Positions 36,217-43,790 of a stretch of DNA of 64,000 nt are shown in pieces. This DNA is from Agromyces sp. S2-1-8. GTDB taxonomy: Bacteria; Actinomycetota; Actinomycetes; Actinomycetales; Microbacteriaceae. Under the pieces are notes generated by a model. The model was not told the DNA's origin, ran no database searches, and saw only the letters and a list, made by a program, of their open reading frames with translations. Within the stretch, counting starts at the first letter, position 1, and every line of letters begins with the position of its first letter. A program made the position numbers and the translations under genes. The DNA lies in contig NZ_JAJOLP010000001.1 of NCBI RefSeq assembly GCF_021129215.1, forward strand, positions 310,001-374,000, in the 5' to 3' direction.

Positions 36217-37668
36217 TCAGGCGAGGTCGTCGTCCTCGTCGGCGTCGAGCAGGTGTGCCGCGCCGGGGTTCGTGCGCAGGTACAGCGCGTAGTAGAGGAA
36301 CCCGGCGACGATGATCCCCGCCGCGATGCCGAGGCTCAGCCACTGCGCGGGGTCGAGGATCCCGATCACGAAGATCGTCGCGATCGCGGCGAGGGCGACG
36401 ATCGGCGCGATCGGCCAGAGCGGCATGCGGAAGTACGCCGACATCGACGCCCCGGCGGCGGCCTCGCGGTTCGTCTGCCGGCGCACGACGAGCGCGGCGA
36501 GGGCGATGAAGCCGTAGCTGAACGCGAGCGTCGATCCGGTGGCGTTGAGCAGCACGTCGAAGGGCACGAAGCATGCCGCGAGGGCGAGCACGCCCATGAC
36601 GATCGTGGCGACGACCGGCATCTTCGTCGTCGGCGACACCTTCGCGAGCGGGCGGGCGAGCCCGGCCGGCATCGCCTGGTCGCGGGCAGCGGCGAAGAGC
36701 AGGCGGCCCGACTGCAGGGCGATCGCGATGATCGCGTTCACGATCGCGAGTGCGATCGCCACGAGCACGACGATCGTGACGGCATCGCCGGCGCTCTCGG
36801 CGAGGAACGTCTCGACCGGCAGCGCCGCGCCGAAGAGGTCCTCGAGCGAGTCGGCACCGAGCAGGATCGCGGTCAGCGGGATGAGCTCGGCGAGCACGGT
36901 GATGAGCGCGCTCCAGAGCACGGCGCGGGCGATGGTGCGGCGGGCGTTGCGGGTCTCCTCGGCGAAGTAGATCGCGCCGCCGTAGCCGTTGTACGAGAAG
37001 ATGCCCTGCGTGATCGCCAGCACGAGCCCGGCGATGCCGAGCGGAGCGAGTCCGCCCGTCGCGGGGTCGAGCACCTGCGGGTCGAAGAGCGCGGTGATCG
37101 GGCGCTCGACGTTGATGAGCCCCAGCACCGCGAGCAGCACGAGCGCGGCCATCTCGACGAAGAGGAAGGCACCCGTCACCCACGCGTTCGTGCGGATGTT
37201 GAAGCACGCCGTCACGGTCGCGAGCACGATCACGATGAGCGCCGTCCACAACGGGTCGAGCCCCGCGATCGCGACGCCGAGGTAGTCGGCGACGCCGAGC
37301 GCGAAGATCGCCACGATGAGCGGCAGCGTGATGAGGTTGATGAAGAACACGGCCGCGCCCGCTGCCGGCCCGAGCACGCGGTTCACGAGCGAGTAGTCGC
37401 CGCCGGCGATGGGATGCCGCGACCCGAGCTCGGCGTAGCACAGTGCGACGAGCAGGCTGATGACGCCGGCGAGGGCGAAGCCCCAGAAGACGCCGGTGCC
37501 GTAGGTGGCGAGCGCGGCGCCGCCGAGGATGAACACGCTCGAGGCGGGCGAGATGCCCGAGAGGGTGATGAGCACGTTGCCGCCGACGCCGAGCGAACGC
37601 GACAGCTGCGCGCCGTGCGTCGTCGTCGCGGCCGTGTCGAGGGCGGGCGCTGGAGTGGGTGATGACAT
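36217..37668 (-). CDS. APC family amino acid/polyamine permease
   Basis: 483 residues with 12 membrane segments of the APC superfamily. TM1 is LGVGGNVLITLSGISPASSVFI (split near residues 25-46) with the unwound GISP element. FSYNGYGGAIYFAEETRNARRTI near residue 225 is the family's TM6-loop signature. The short C-terminal tail is acidic (LDADEDDDLA). Start at the ATG giving MSSPTPAPALD; an upstream in-frame ATG lies beyond the presumed promoter. Divergent from a TetR regulator with a palindrome between. It likely imports an amino acid or amine processed by the amidohydrolase downstream. Confidence 0.87.
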   Translation of the reverse strand: MSSPTPAPALDTAATTTHGAQLSRSLGVGGNVLITLSGISPASSVFILGGAALATYGTGVFWGFALAGVISLLVALCYAELGSRHPIAGGDYSLVNRVLGPAAGAAVFFINLITLPLIVAIFALGVADYLGVAIAGLDPLWTALIVIVLATVTACFNIRTNAWVTGAFLFVEMAALVLLAVLGLINVERPITALFDPQVLDPATGGLAPLGIAGLVLAITQGIFSYNGYGGAIYFAEETRNARRTIARAVLWSALITVLAELIPLTAILLGADSLEDLFGAALPVETFLAESAGDAVTIVVLVAIALAIVNAIIAIALQSGRLLFAAARDQAMPAGLARPLAKVSPTTKMPVVATIVMGVLALAACFVPFDVLLNATGSTLAFSYGFIALAALVVRRQTNREAAAGASMSAYFRMPLWPIAPIVALAAIATIFVIGILDPAQWLSLGIAAGIIVAGFLYYALYLRTNPGAAHLLDADEDDDLA

Positions 37669-37703
37669 GGGGGTCTCGCTTCGTCGGGGGAACCAAGGCA
37701 TTA

Positions 37704-37721
37704 TTTGACTCAAGTGTCAAA
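37704..37721. promoter_or_regulatory. Palindrome between APC permease and TetR genes (probable TetR operator)
   Basis: TTTGAC (37704-37709) and GTCAAA (37716-37721) around TCAAGT. It is AT-rich and includes TTGACA on the minus strand that could be the -35 of the permease gene. A TetR protein bound here would block that promoter. Confidence 0.6.
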
Positions 37722-37751
37722 GAATGCACCGAGCATGACAGGCCGATCGGT

Positions 37752-37757
37752 TAGTGT
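37752..37757 (+). promoter_or_regulatory. Leaderless promoter -10 box (TAGTGT) of the TetR gene
   Basis: TAGTGT followed by 7 bases and ATG at 37765, without Shine-Dalgarno. Confidence 0.5.
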
Positions 37758-37764
37758 CAAGAAC

Positions 37765-38376
37765 ATGGCCCGACCCCGCAACCAGCACGCCCGGCGCGCG
37801 GCCCTCATCGAGGCGACGTATGCCGCGGGGCGCATGCACGGGCTGCGGTCGCTGTCGCTGACGGATGTCGCGGCCCAGGCCGGCCTCACGCGGGGCGCGA
37901 TCCTCTACTACTACGAAGACCTCGACGCACTGCTCGTCGAGGCCCATGCTGCCGGTGTGGAGCGGTTCTGCGACGATCGCGATGCCGTCGTCGACCGCCT
38001 CGACGACCCCCGTGCGCAGCTCGCCGCCGCCATCGACGGCGGTCTGCCGAGCGGGCCCGATGACGCGCTCATGAGCCTGCTCTACGAGTTCGACGTGCTC
38101 GCCGGCAACTCGCCGCTGCACGACGAGCTCGTGCAGAAGCTCTACCTGCGCCAGCTCGAGACGTACCGTCGCATCCTGGCCGCGGGGCGCACGGCCGGCG
38201 TCTTCACGCCGAACCTCGACGACGACCGGCTCGCGATGACGTTCGTCGCCCTCGAAGACGCGTACGGCCTGCACATCGTCGGCGGCAACGCGCTCATGAC
38301 GGTCGAGACCGCGGCCGCGGCGATGCGGGCGGTCGCGGCGGAACTCGGCTGCCCGACCACCCCGTCGGCCGAGTAG
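37765..38376 (+). CDS. TetR family transcriptional regulator
   Basis: 203 residues. Helix-turn-helix at about 10-55 (RSLSLTDVAAQAGLTRGAIL then YYYEDLDALL); a BetI-like C-terminal domain follows with YLRQLETYRRILAAGRTAGVF. The ATG preceded by NMARPRN is chosen because a TAGTGT box sits 7 bases before it. It is divergent from the APC permease and is likely its repressor, with the palindrome at 37704-37721 as operator. Effector unknown. Confidence 0.88.
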   Translation: MARPRNQHARRAALIEATYAAGRMHGLRSLSLTDVAAQAGLTRGAILYYYEDLDALLVEAHAAGVERFCDDRDAVVDRLDDPRAQLAAAIDGGLPSGPDDALMSLLYEFDVLAGNSPLHDELVQKLYLRQLETYRRILAAGRTAGVFTPNLDDDRLAMTFVALEDAYGLHIVGGNALMTVETAAAAMRAVAAELGCPTTPSAE

Positions 38377-38455
38377 GCGCGCAGCACCGGATCGAGGCCG
38401 GGCTGCTCGACCCGGTGGCCTCGAAACGCTTCGCCGCTCGACCGACCGACCGTCC

Positions 38456-38782
38456 TCAGACGTCGAGGCGGATCGAGCCCTTGAAGCGATCGGACCGCGC
38501 CGGAGGCGCGCCCGCGGCATCCCCCTCGTCGTCGGCGAAGGCGATGCCCTTGTCACCGTCGGGAGTCGGCGCCGGCGTGGGCAGGCGGTTCTGCCGGTCC
38601 ATCTCGACCTGCGCCTCGTACTTGCGCGGCGCGAACACCTCGTCGCCGATCATCATGACGGCGCTGCCCGAGGGCTTGCCCTTCTTGGTCTTGTCGGAGA
38701 GGTCGATCCAGCCGAGCCGCACGGCGACGACGATGACGCCGAGCGCGCCGAGCGCGATCGCGAGCCAGATCCACCAATCCAC
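38456..38782 (-). CDS. Small single-pass membrane protein of unknown function
   Basis: 108 residues. One N-terminal membrane helix (residues 2-22, DWWIWLAIALGALGVIVVAV) and a soluble, charged cytoplasmic part with KTKKGKPSGSAVMMIGDEVF (~30-50). The C-terminus is Pro/Asp-rich and probably disordered. GTG start 6 bases after a TAGAAT box, so probably leaderless. The GDEVFAPRKYEAQ segment recalls small actinobacterial proteins without assigned function. It precedes nothing in its own direction and converges on TetR. Confidence 0.72.
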   Translation of the reverse strand: MDWWIWLAIALGALGVIVVAVRLGWIDLSDKTKKGKPSGSAVMMIGDEVFAPRKYEAQVEMDRQNRLPTPAPTPDGDKGIAFADDEGDAAGAPPARSDRFKGSIRLDV

Positions 38783-38788
38783 CCGGCG

Positions 38789-38794
38789 ATTCTA
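38789..38794 (-). promoter_or_regulatory. Leaderless promoter -10 box (TAGAAT) of the 108-residue protein gene
   Basis: TAGAAT on the minus strand, 6 bases before the GTG at 38782. Confidence 0.5.
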
Positions 38795-38850
38795 GCGGGG
38801 TGACCCTGAGCCTTCCTCGCGAGCCGTCGCTCAGCCGCGACGCGCGACCG

Positions 38851-39900
38851 TCACGGCACCCGGTAGAGCCACTCGCGCGTCGCGAACTTCGTCTCGACGA
38901 GCTCCTCGGCCTCGGCCAGCTCGTCGGCGGTCACGCTGCCCGGCGTCGCCCCGTTGAGCGCGACGAACGTCTGCTTGAGGCTCTCGATGATGGCGCCGCG
39001 GCTGAGCCCCGTCTGCGAGCGCAGCGGGTCGACGCGCTTCGCCGCCGAGGCGATGCCCTTGTCGCTGATCTTCTCGCGACCGATGCGGAGGACCTCGAGC
39101 ATCTTCTCGTTGTCGAGGTCGTACGCCATCGTGACGTGGTGCAGCACTCCCCCGTTGCCGAGGCGCTTCTGCGCGGCGCCGCCGATCTTGCCGAGCGGGC
39201 TCGTGATGTCGTTGAGCGGCTGGTACGTCGCCTCGATCCCGAGGGCGCGCAGGCCCTGCAGCACCCAGTCGTCGAGGTAGGCGTACGACTCGGCGAAGCT
39301 CATGCCCTGCACGAGCTCTGCAGGCACGTAGAGCGAGTAGGTGACGACGTTGCCCTGCTCCATCATCATCGCGCCGCCGCCCGAGATGCGGCGCACGACG
39401 TCGAAGCCGTAGCGCTCGGCGCCCTCGGGGTCGACCTCGTTCCTCACCGACTGGAACGAGCCGATGACGACGGCCGATTCGTCCCACTCCCAGATGCGCA
39501 GGGTCGGCTTGCGGCGGCCCTCGCCGACGCGGGTGGCGAGCACCTCGTCGAGCGCGAGGTGCAGGCGCGGCGGCACGGCGGGGTCGTGCACGACCTCCCA
39601 GTCGTAGTCGGCCCAGCTCGTCGCCTCGGTGAGCGCGCGGCGCACGGCGACCGCGACGGCGTCGGCCGAGAAGCCCAGCATGACGGCGTCCTTGCGGAGG
39701 CGCGCGCCGATCGCGGCCGAGATCTGCTTCGCGTCGGAAGCCGCGGGCAGGCCCTCGAGCGCGGCGTTGATGTCGTCGAGCGCTTCGTCGGGTTCGAGGA
39801 AGAAGTCGCCGGCGACCCGCGGGTTGCGGATCGCCCCGCCGACCACGTCGAAGTCGACGATCACGAGCTTGCCGCCGGGCACCTTGTATTCACCGTGCAT
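38851..39900 (-). CDS. Lipoate--protein ligase-like protein with N-terminal accessory domain
   Basis: 349 residues. The N-terminal ~85 residues (MHGEYKVPGGKLVIVDFDVV, FFLEPDEALDDINAALEGLP) resemble the lipoate ligase accessory domain, which in E. coli LplA sits at the C-terminus. The rest is the BPL/LplA/LipB catalytic fold with RRISGGGAMMMEQGNVVTYS near residue 165, the lipoyl-adenylate loop, and the Lys in LGKIGGAAQKRLGNGG near 235. It would attach lipoate or octanoate to E2 or GcvH subunits in the cytoplasm. ATG 7 bases after a TAGGCT box. Confidence 0.85.
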   Translation of the reverse strand: MHGEYKVPGGKLVIVDFDVVGGAIRNPRVAGDFFLEPDEALDDINAALEGLPAASDAKQISAAIGARLRKDAVMLGFSADAVAVAVRRALTEATSWADYDWEVVHDPAVPPRLHLALDEVLATRVGEGRRKPTLRIWEWDESAVVIGSFQSVRNEVDPEGAERYGFDVVRRISGGGAMMMEQGNVVTYSLYVPAELVQGMSFAESYAYLDDWVLQGLRALGIEATYQPLNDITSPLGKIGGAAQKRLGNGGVLHHVTMAYDLDNEKMLEVLRIGREKISDKGIASAAKRVDPLRSQTGLSRGAIIESLKQTFVALNGATPGSVTADELAEAEELVETKFATREWLYRVP

Positions 39901-39907
39901 GCGGTAC

Positions 39908-39913
39908 AGCCTA
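39908..39913 (-). promoter_or_regulatory. Leaderless promoter -10 box (TAGGCT) of the lipoate ligase-like gene
   Basis: TAGGCT on the minus strand, 7 bases before the ATG at 39900. Immediately upstream lies one arm of the inverted repeat at 39919-40143. Confidence 0.5.
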
Positions 39914-39918
39914 CGGAT

Positions 39919-40143
39919 GGGTTCCGTCGGTCGAGTAGCGCGGGAGCGTCACGGGCTCGGACGCGCCGCGTCAGGCCGACCGCCGGGTGCACTCGCGGGA
40001 AGGCGGCCACAAATCCACAAGTCCACTCGATCGGTGTCCACAAATCCACAAATCCACTCGATCGGTGGCCACAAATCCACAAATCCACACCTGGTGCGGA
40101 TCGCTTGGTCCCGCCGGTGCCGCCTACTCGACCGACGGGACCC
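39919..40143. repeat. 22-bp inverted repeats flanking a 181-bp segment
   Basis: Arms 39919-39940 and 40122-40143 match at 19 of 22 positions in inverted orientation; the core is TACTCGACCGACGG. Each arm lies directly upstream of the -10 box of a divergent leaderless gene (TAGGCT at 39913 and TACGCT at 40148). The arms thus occupy equivalent promoter positions. The core overlaps the half-site of the dispersed repeat seen at 3813 and 25216. Confidence 0.65.
40007..40088. repeat. Tandem 31-bp repeat, 2.65 copies
   Basis: Units 40007-40037, 40038-40068 and partial 40069-40088, each built of CCACAAATCCACAAATCCAC followed by TCGATCGGTG. Copies differ at only one or two positions. It is markedly richer in A/T than the surrounding DNA. 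The complement GTGGATTTGTGGA recurs in the 35.9-kb intergenic region. Confidence 0.8.
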
Positions 40144-40147
40144 TGCG

Positions 40148-40153
40148 TACGCT
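40148..40153 (+). promoter_or_regulatory. Leaderless promoter -10 box (TACGCT) of the histidine phosphatase gene
   Basis: TACGCT followed by 6 bases and ATG at 40160, no Shine-Dalgarno. Confidence 0.5.
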
Positions 40154-40159
40154 GGCGAC

Positions 40160-40804
40160 ATGACGACGTTCTTCCTGGCGCGGCACGGCGAGACCGTCTG
40201 GCACGCCGAACACCGCTACGCGGGCAACTCGGATGTCGCGCTCACGCGCCACGGCCTCGGCCAGGCCGCGGCGCTCGGCGCGTGGGCGGTCGACGCCCGG
40301 CTCGATGCGATCATCGCCTCGCCGCTCAGCCGCGCGCAGCGCTCGGCCGCGCCCGCCGGCGAGACGACCGGCCTGCCGGTGCGCACCGACGCCCGGCTCG
40401 TCGAGATCGACTTCGGCGCCGCCGAAGGCCTGACCCCCGACGAGCTCACCGAGCGGTATCCGGCCGAGTGGGCGGCGTTCTGCGAGGCGCCGGCATCGAA
40501 CCCGTTCCCGGGCGGCGAGACCGGCCGCGCCGGCATCGCCCGGGCGCTGCCCGTGTTCGACGAGCTCGCAGCCGAGTTCCCCGACGGGCGCGTGCTCGTC
40601 GTCGCGCACGCCACCCTCATCCGGCTGCTGTTCTGCGAGCTCGCGGGCATGGACCCCGACGGCTACCGCGACCTGCTGCCCGTGCTCGGCAACTGCAACG
40701 TGACGACGATCGTCTACCCCTGGGCGACGGAGTCGCGCGCGGCGCACCATCCCCGCATCCGACTGCTGGGCTACGACGTGCCGCCCTGGCACGCGGGCAT
40801 GTAG
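40160..40804 (+). CDS. Histidine phosphatase (phosphoglycerate mutase-like) family protein
   Basis: 214 residues. The phosphorylated His is in FLARHGETVWHAEHRYAG near residue 8 (RHGE). The family Arg is in SPLSRAQRSA near residue 61, the catalytic acid is in EIDFGAAEG near residue 87, and the second His is in VLVVAHATLIRLL near residue 153. Dephosphorylates small phosphoesters in the cytoplasm; whether it is a true mutase or a general phosphatase is open. The ATG follows a TACGCT box by 6 bases. Confidence 0.9.
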   Translation: MTTFFLARHGETVWHAEHRYAGNSDVALTRHGLGQAAALGAWAVDARLDAIIASPLSRAQRSAAPAGETTGLPVRTDARLVEIDFGAAEGLTPDELTERYPAEWAAFCEAPASNPFPGGETGRAGIARALPVFDELAAEFPDGRVLVVAHATLIRLLFCELAGMDPDGYRDLLPVLGNCNVTTIVYPWATESRAAHHPRIRLLGYDVPPWHAGM

Positions 40805-40875
40805 CCGCGGCGGTCGGTGGCGCTTCGAGGCGCTCGCCTCGCTCCCTCCTCGGCCCGCGACGGGCCGGAACTCGA

Positions 40876-40912
40876 ACGAGGCGCCACCGGGTGAGTCCCG
40901 GCGGCGCCTCGT
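40876..40912. terminator. Strong bidirectional hairpin between phosphatase and GH20 genes
   Basis: ACGAGGCGCC (40876-40885) pairs perfectly with 40903-40912, and an inner CCGGG/CCCGG stem (40887-40891 and 40897-40901) closes a TGAGT loop. Overall this is a 15-bp stem with one mismatch, lying between two convergent stops (40804 and 40928). Confidence 0.75.
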
Positions 40913-40927
40913 GCGGGGCGACGACCC

Positions 40928-42655
40928 CTACCCCTCCCAGGGCACGTCGGGCGCCTTGTAGTAGCCGATGCCCATCTCGTCCCAGCGGTGGGCCTGCTGC
41001 ACGATGCGGCGTTCGAAGTCGTCGAACGAGCGCACCTCGGGCGCCGACCAGCCGACCTCGGCGATCGCCGGCATGCGCGGGAAGCTCACGAAGTCGGCGT
41101 ACTGCGACACGGGGATGAACTGGTCGAGCGACGTCGGCAGCTTCGTCGAGCCGTAGTAGGCGCGGTCGGCCCAGAGCGCCGCCTCGACGCCCTCGATCTG
41201 CTCCTCGGTCGCGAGCGAGACGCTGCCGTCGGTGCTCGAGGTCACCGAGATCGGGTCCCAGTCGTACGAGCGCTCGAGGTCGACGAGGCCGGCCCAGCTG
41301 AGCCCGTAGGGCACGCTCGCGTCGTACTTCATGTCGAGGTACGAGCGGTCGGCGGGCGAGGCGACGACCGTCGCGCCCTGCGCGAGCGCGTTGCGGAGCT
41401 CCCGCACGTCGGGGCGCTCGTTCGGCGTGCCGATCGAGGCCTGGTCGCCGGCGTCGGCCCACCACTGCATGATGGAGCCCTCGGGCAGCGGCGAGGCGCC
41501 GATCTGGTGCCAGCCCATGACCCGCTTGCCCTGCTCGGCGAGCACCTCGGCGGAGGTCTCGACGTACCAGTCCATCTGCTCCTGCGTGGTCGACGGCACC
41601 TCGTCGCCGCCGATGTGCACGATGTCGGAGGAGCTCTGCTGCGCGGCCTCGGTGAACACGTCCTGCAGGTAGGCGCGCACCTCTTCGCGGCGTTCGGGCG
41701 TCAGGCAGATCGTGGGCAGGCCGACGTCGAAGCCGGAGTACGGCGCGACCGCCTTGCCGTCGCAGTTGATCTCGGGGATCGACGCCTTGGCCGCCATCGC
41801 GTGGCTCGGCCCGTCGATCTCGGGCACGACCTCGATGAAGTGGTCGGCGGCGTACTTCACGATCTCCTGGTAGTCGGCCTTGGTGTAGAACCAGGGCCCG
41901 CCGGTGCCGGGCTTCCATCCGCTCTGCGTCGATGCGCCGACCTGCGTGAGCTCGGGCCGCGCATCGACGGTGAGGCGCCAGCCCTGGTCGTCGGTGAGGT
42001 GCAGGTGGAGCGCGTTGTACTTGTAGAGCGCCATGTGGTCGATGAAGCGCTTCACGTCGTCGACGGGGTAGAACCGCCGACCGACGTCGAGCATGGCGCC
42101 GCGGTAGTCGTAGCGGGGCGCATCGCTGATGTCGACCGACGGGATCGCCCAGGCGACATCGGATGCCTCGGCCGATTCGACCTCGGGCGGCAGCAACTGC
42201 CGGAGCGTGGTCGCGCCGCGGAACAGCCCCTCGGCGGTGTGCGCCTCGAGCGACACGTGCGTTCCCTCGGCCTGGATCGTGTAGCCCTCGTCGCCGAGGG
42301 CGGCGTCGCCGCGAGTCGAGAGCTCGATCGTCGCGCCCCGGGATGCGCCCGCGGCTCGCTGGCCGACGGGGACCGCGTAGCCCGTGGCATCCCTCAGCAG
42401 TTCCGCGAAGCCCTCACCGACCGACGCCGCGCCGTCGTCGAGCGGGTGCACCTTGATGACGGTGCCGGCGCCGAGTTCGACGGGATCCGCGCCCGTCGCG
42501 GCGACGTGCGACGGTTGTGGAACGAGGGCGAGGTCGGCGAGCGGGTCGGCGCCGGCAGCGGAGTCGGCGGCATTCGCCGGCAGGGGCGCGGCGACGAAGG
42601 CGAGCGCACCCACCGCGACAGTGGCGGCGAGTGCGGCGCGGGGCGATCTGGACAT
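40928..42655 (-). CDS. Secreted GH20 beta-N-acetylhexosaminidase
   Basis: 575 residues. Signal peptide (about 1-29, ALAATVAVGALAFVAAPLPANA), GH20b N-terminal domain (~40-160), and a GH20 catalytic barrel from about residue 165. The barrel has DVGRRFYPVDDVKRFID, LHLHLTDDQGWRL, VVPEIDGPSHAMAA and the catalytic pair in IVHIGGDEVPSTT near residue 355 (Asp assists the acetamido group, Glu is the acid). It releases terminal GlcNAc or GalNAc from chitin oligomers or glycans outside the cell. ATG with a GAGGAGGA Shine-Dalgarno. It has its own promoter with TTGACA. Confidence 0.93.
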   Translation of the reverse strand: MSRSPRAALAATVAVGALAFVAAPLPANAADSAAGADPLADLALVPQPSHVAATGADPVELGAGTVIKVHPLDDGAASVGEGFAELLRDATGYAVPVGQRAAGASRGATIELSTRGDAALGDEGYTIQAEGTHVSLEAHTAEGLFRGATTLRQLLPPEVESAEASDVAWAIPSVDISDAPRYDYRGAMLDVGRRFYPVDDVKRFIDHMALYKYNALHLHLTDDQGWRLTVDARPELTQVGASTQSGWKPGTGGPWFYTKADYQEIVKYAADHFIEVVPEIDGPSHAMAAKASIPEINCDGKAVAPYSGFDVGLPTICLTPERREEVRAYLQDVFTEAAQQSSSDIVHIGGDEVPSTTQEQMDWYVETSAEVLAEQGKRVMGWHQIGASPLPEGSIMQWWADAGDQASIGTPNERPDVRELRNALAQGATVVASPADRSYLDMKYDASVPYGLSWAGLVDLERSYDWDPISVTSSTDGSVSLATEEQIEGVEAALWADRAYYGSTKLPTSLDQFIPVSQYADFVSFPRMPAIAEVGWSAPEVRSFDDFERRIVQQAHRWDEMGIGYYKAPDVPWEG

Positions 42656-42703
42656 CGGTGTCCTCCTCGAGCTCGGTGGTAGGGCGTCTCGGGTTCTCTC
42701 CGA

Positions 42704-42733
42704 AAGCTAGCCAGCGCTGATCGAGTCTGTCAA
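42704..42733 (-). promoter_or_regulatory. Promoter of the GH20 gene
   Basis: On the minus strand TTGACA (42733 to 42728), 18-bp spacer, TAGCTT (42709 to 42704), giving a leader of about 45 bases before the ATG. Confidence 0.6.
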
Positions 42734-42759
42734 TAGTCCGATGTTTTCGGTCAGAAACA

Positions 42760-42774
42760 ATCACCAGGGGTGAT
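42760..42774 (-). promoter_or_regulatory. Short palindrome upstream of the GH20 promoter
   Basis: ATCACC and GGTGAT around 3 bases, between the lipase stop (42794) and the GH20 -35 box. Read from the lipase it is followed by TGTTTC, so it could be a weak terminator; read with the GH20 gene it could be a regulator site. Confidence 0.35.
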
Positions 42775-42793
42775 CATTCGCTCATTTTTGCGA

Positions 42794-43639
42794 TCAGTCG
42801 ACCGCGTACCGCTCGTCGAGCCAACGCACGAGGTCGCCGAAGACCTCGGCCCGGTTGGTCTCGTTGAAGGGCTCGTGCCGCGCACCCTCGTACACGATGA
42901 GCTCGACGTCGCGCAGGCCCGACCGCTCGACGTACGCCTCGGCGAGGCGACGCACGCTGCGCTCGCCGCCGACGGCGCACTCGGTGCCGCTCATGATGAG
43001 CAGCGGCAGCTCGGGCGGGAGGCCGCGCGCGGGCCGGCCGAGCAGCCTGAGCGTGTCGGGCAGTCCGAACAGCTTCGGCAACGGCACCTCGGTCGCGTAC
43101 GGGTCGGCCATGAACGCCCGGGCCACCTCGGGGTCGCGGCTGAGCCACTCCATCGGTGTCGGCCCGGTGTGCCCGAAGCGCCTGTTGCTCGGCGAGTGAA
43201 GGTCGAACAGCGTGCGGTAGGCGGTACCGGTGAGCACGAAGCCGTCGTACCGCTCGGGGTGCCGGTTCATGATGATCTGCCCGAGGAACGACCCCCAGGA
43301 CTGCCCGAGGTAGACGAGCGGCAGGTCGGATGTCTCGTGCTCGCGGATCACGCCGGTGAACTGCTCGACCGCATCGATCGCCGCACGCAGGCCGCCCGGG
43401 CCGAGCCGCCCCATGCGGGTGAGGTCGCCGCCGTGCTGCACGTAGCCGGTCTGCCCGTGCCCGCGGTGGTCGTCGGCCCAGACCGAGTAGCCCGCCGCGT
43501 TCAGCACCCCGACGAGCTCGCCGTACCTGCCGATGTGCTCGCCCACGCCGTGCGCGAGCTGGACGACGGCGGTCGCATCGGGCACCCGCCACGATTCGTA
43601 GTGGATGGCGACCCCGTGCGCATCGATGAAGCTCGGCAT
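42794..43639 (-). CDS. Alpha/beta hydrolase, monoglyceride lipase-like
   Basis: 281 residues from MPSFIDAHGVAIHYESW; two ATGs lie 9 and 12 bases further upstream and cannot be excluded, since none has a Shine-Dalgarno. Family features: oxyanion HGVGEHIGRY near residue 35, nucleophile elbow LGQSWGSFLGQ near 108, a lid region (~135-190), acid region LIMSGTECAVGG (~228) and catalytic His in YEGARHEPFNE (~258). It hydrolyses monoacylglycerols or similar esters. The same strand carries the GH20 gene downstream, but that has its own promoter. Confidence 0.87.
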   Translation of the reverse strand: MPSFIDAHGVAIHYESWRVPDATAVVQLAHGVGEHIGRYGELVGVLNAAGYSVWADDHRGHGQTGYVQHGGDLTRMGRLGPGGLRAAIDAVEQFTGVIREHETSDLPLVYLGQSWGSFLGQIIMNRHPERYDGFVLTGTAYRTLFDLHSPSNRRFGHTGPTPMEWLSRDPEVARAFMADPYATEVPLPKLFGLPDTLRLLGRPARGLPPELPLLIMSGTECAVGGERSVRRLAEAYVERSGLRDVELIVYEGARHEPFNETNRAEVFGDLVRWLDERYAVD

Positions 43640-43706
43640 GCCGAACATCATCGCAGGCGGCGCGCCGACCGCAGGGCGGCCGATCGTCCCGAACGAGCGC
43701 GACCCC

Positions 43707-43761
43707 TTGACGGGGGTGATTCCAAAGTGCTCTTATATGAACGTTTGGTGGCGGTAAACGT
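43707..43761 (+). promoter_or_regulatory. Promoter and inverted repeat of the GH31 gene
   Basis: TTGACG (43707-43712) and an AT-rich TCTTATAT (43731-43738) form a likely promoter with a spacer of 18-20 bp. An inverted repeat ACGTTT (43741-43746) and AAACGT (43756-43761) lies at the expected transcription start, fitting a repressor site. No dedicated regulator gene is adjacent. Confidence 0.5.
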
Positions 43762-43790
43762 CACAATCCATCACTTTGAGATTGCGAGCA

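Noticed and set aside
35942-36292. Small Cys/Trp-rich peptide gene in the repeat region
   Set aside because: All frames of the repeat give similar Cys/Trp/His-rich text on both strands, there is no Shine-Dalgarno or -10 box at the right distance, and I recognise no family.
40007-40088. CRISPR array
   Set aside because: The 31-bp units abut directly with no unique spacers, only 2.65 copies exist, and no cas genes are near.
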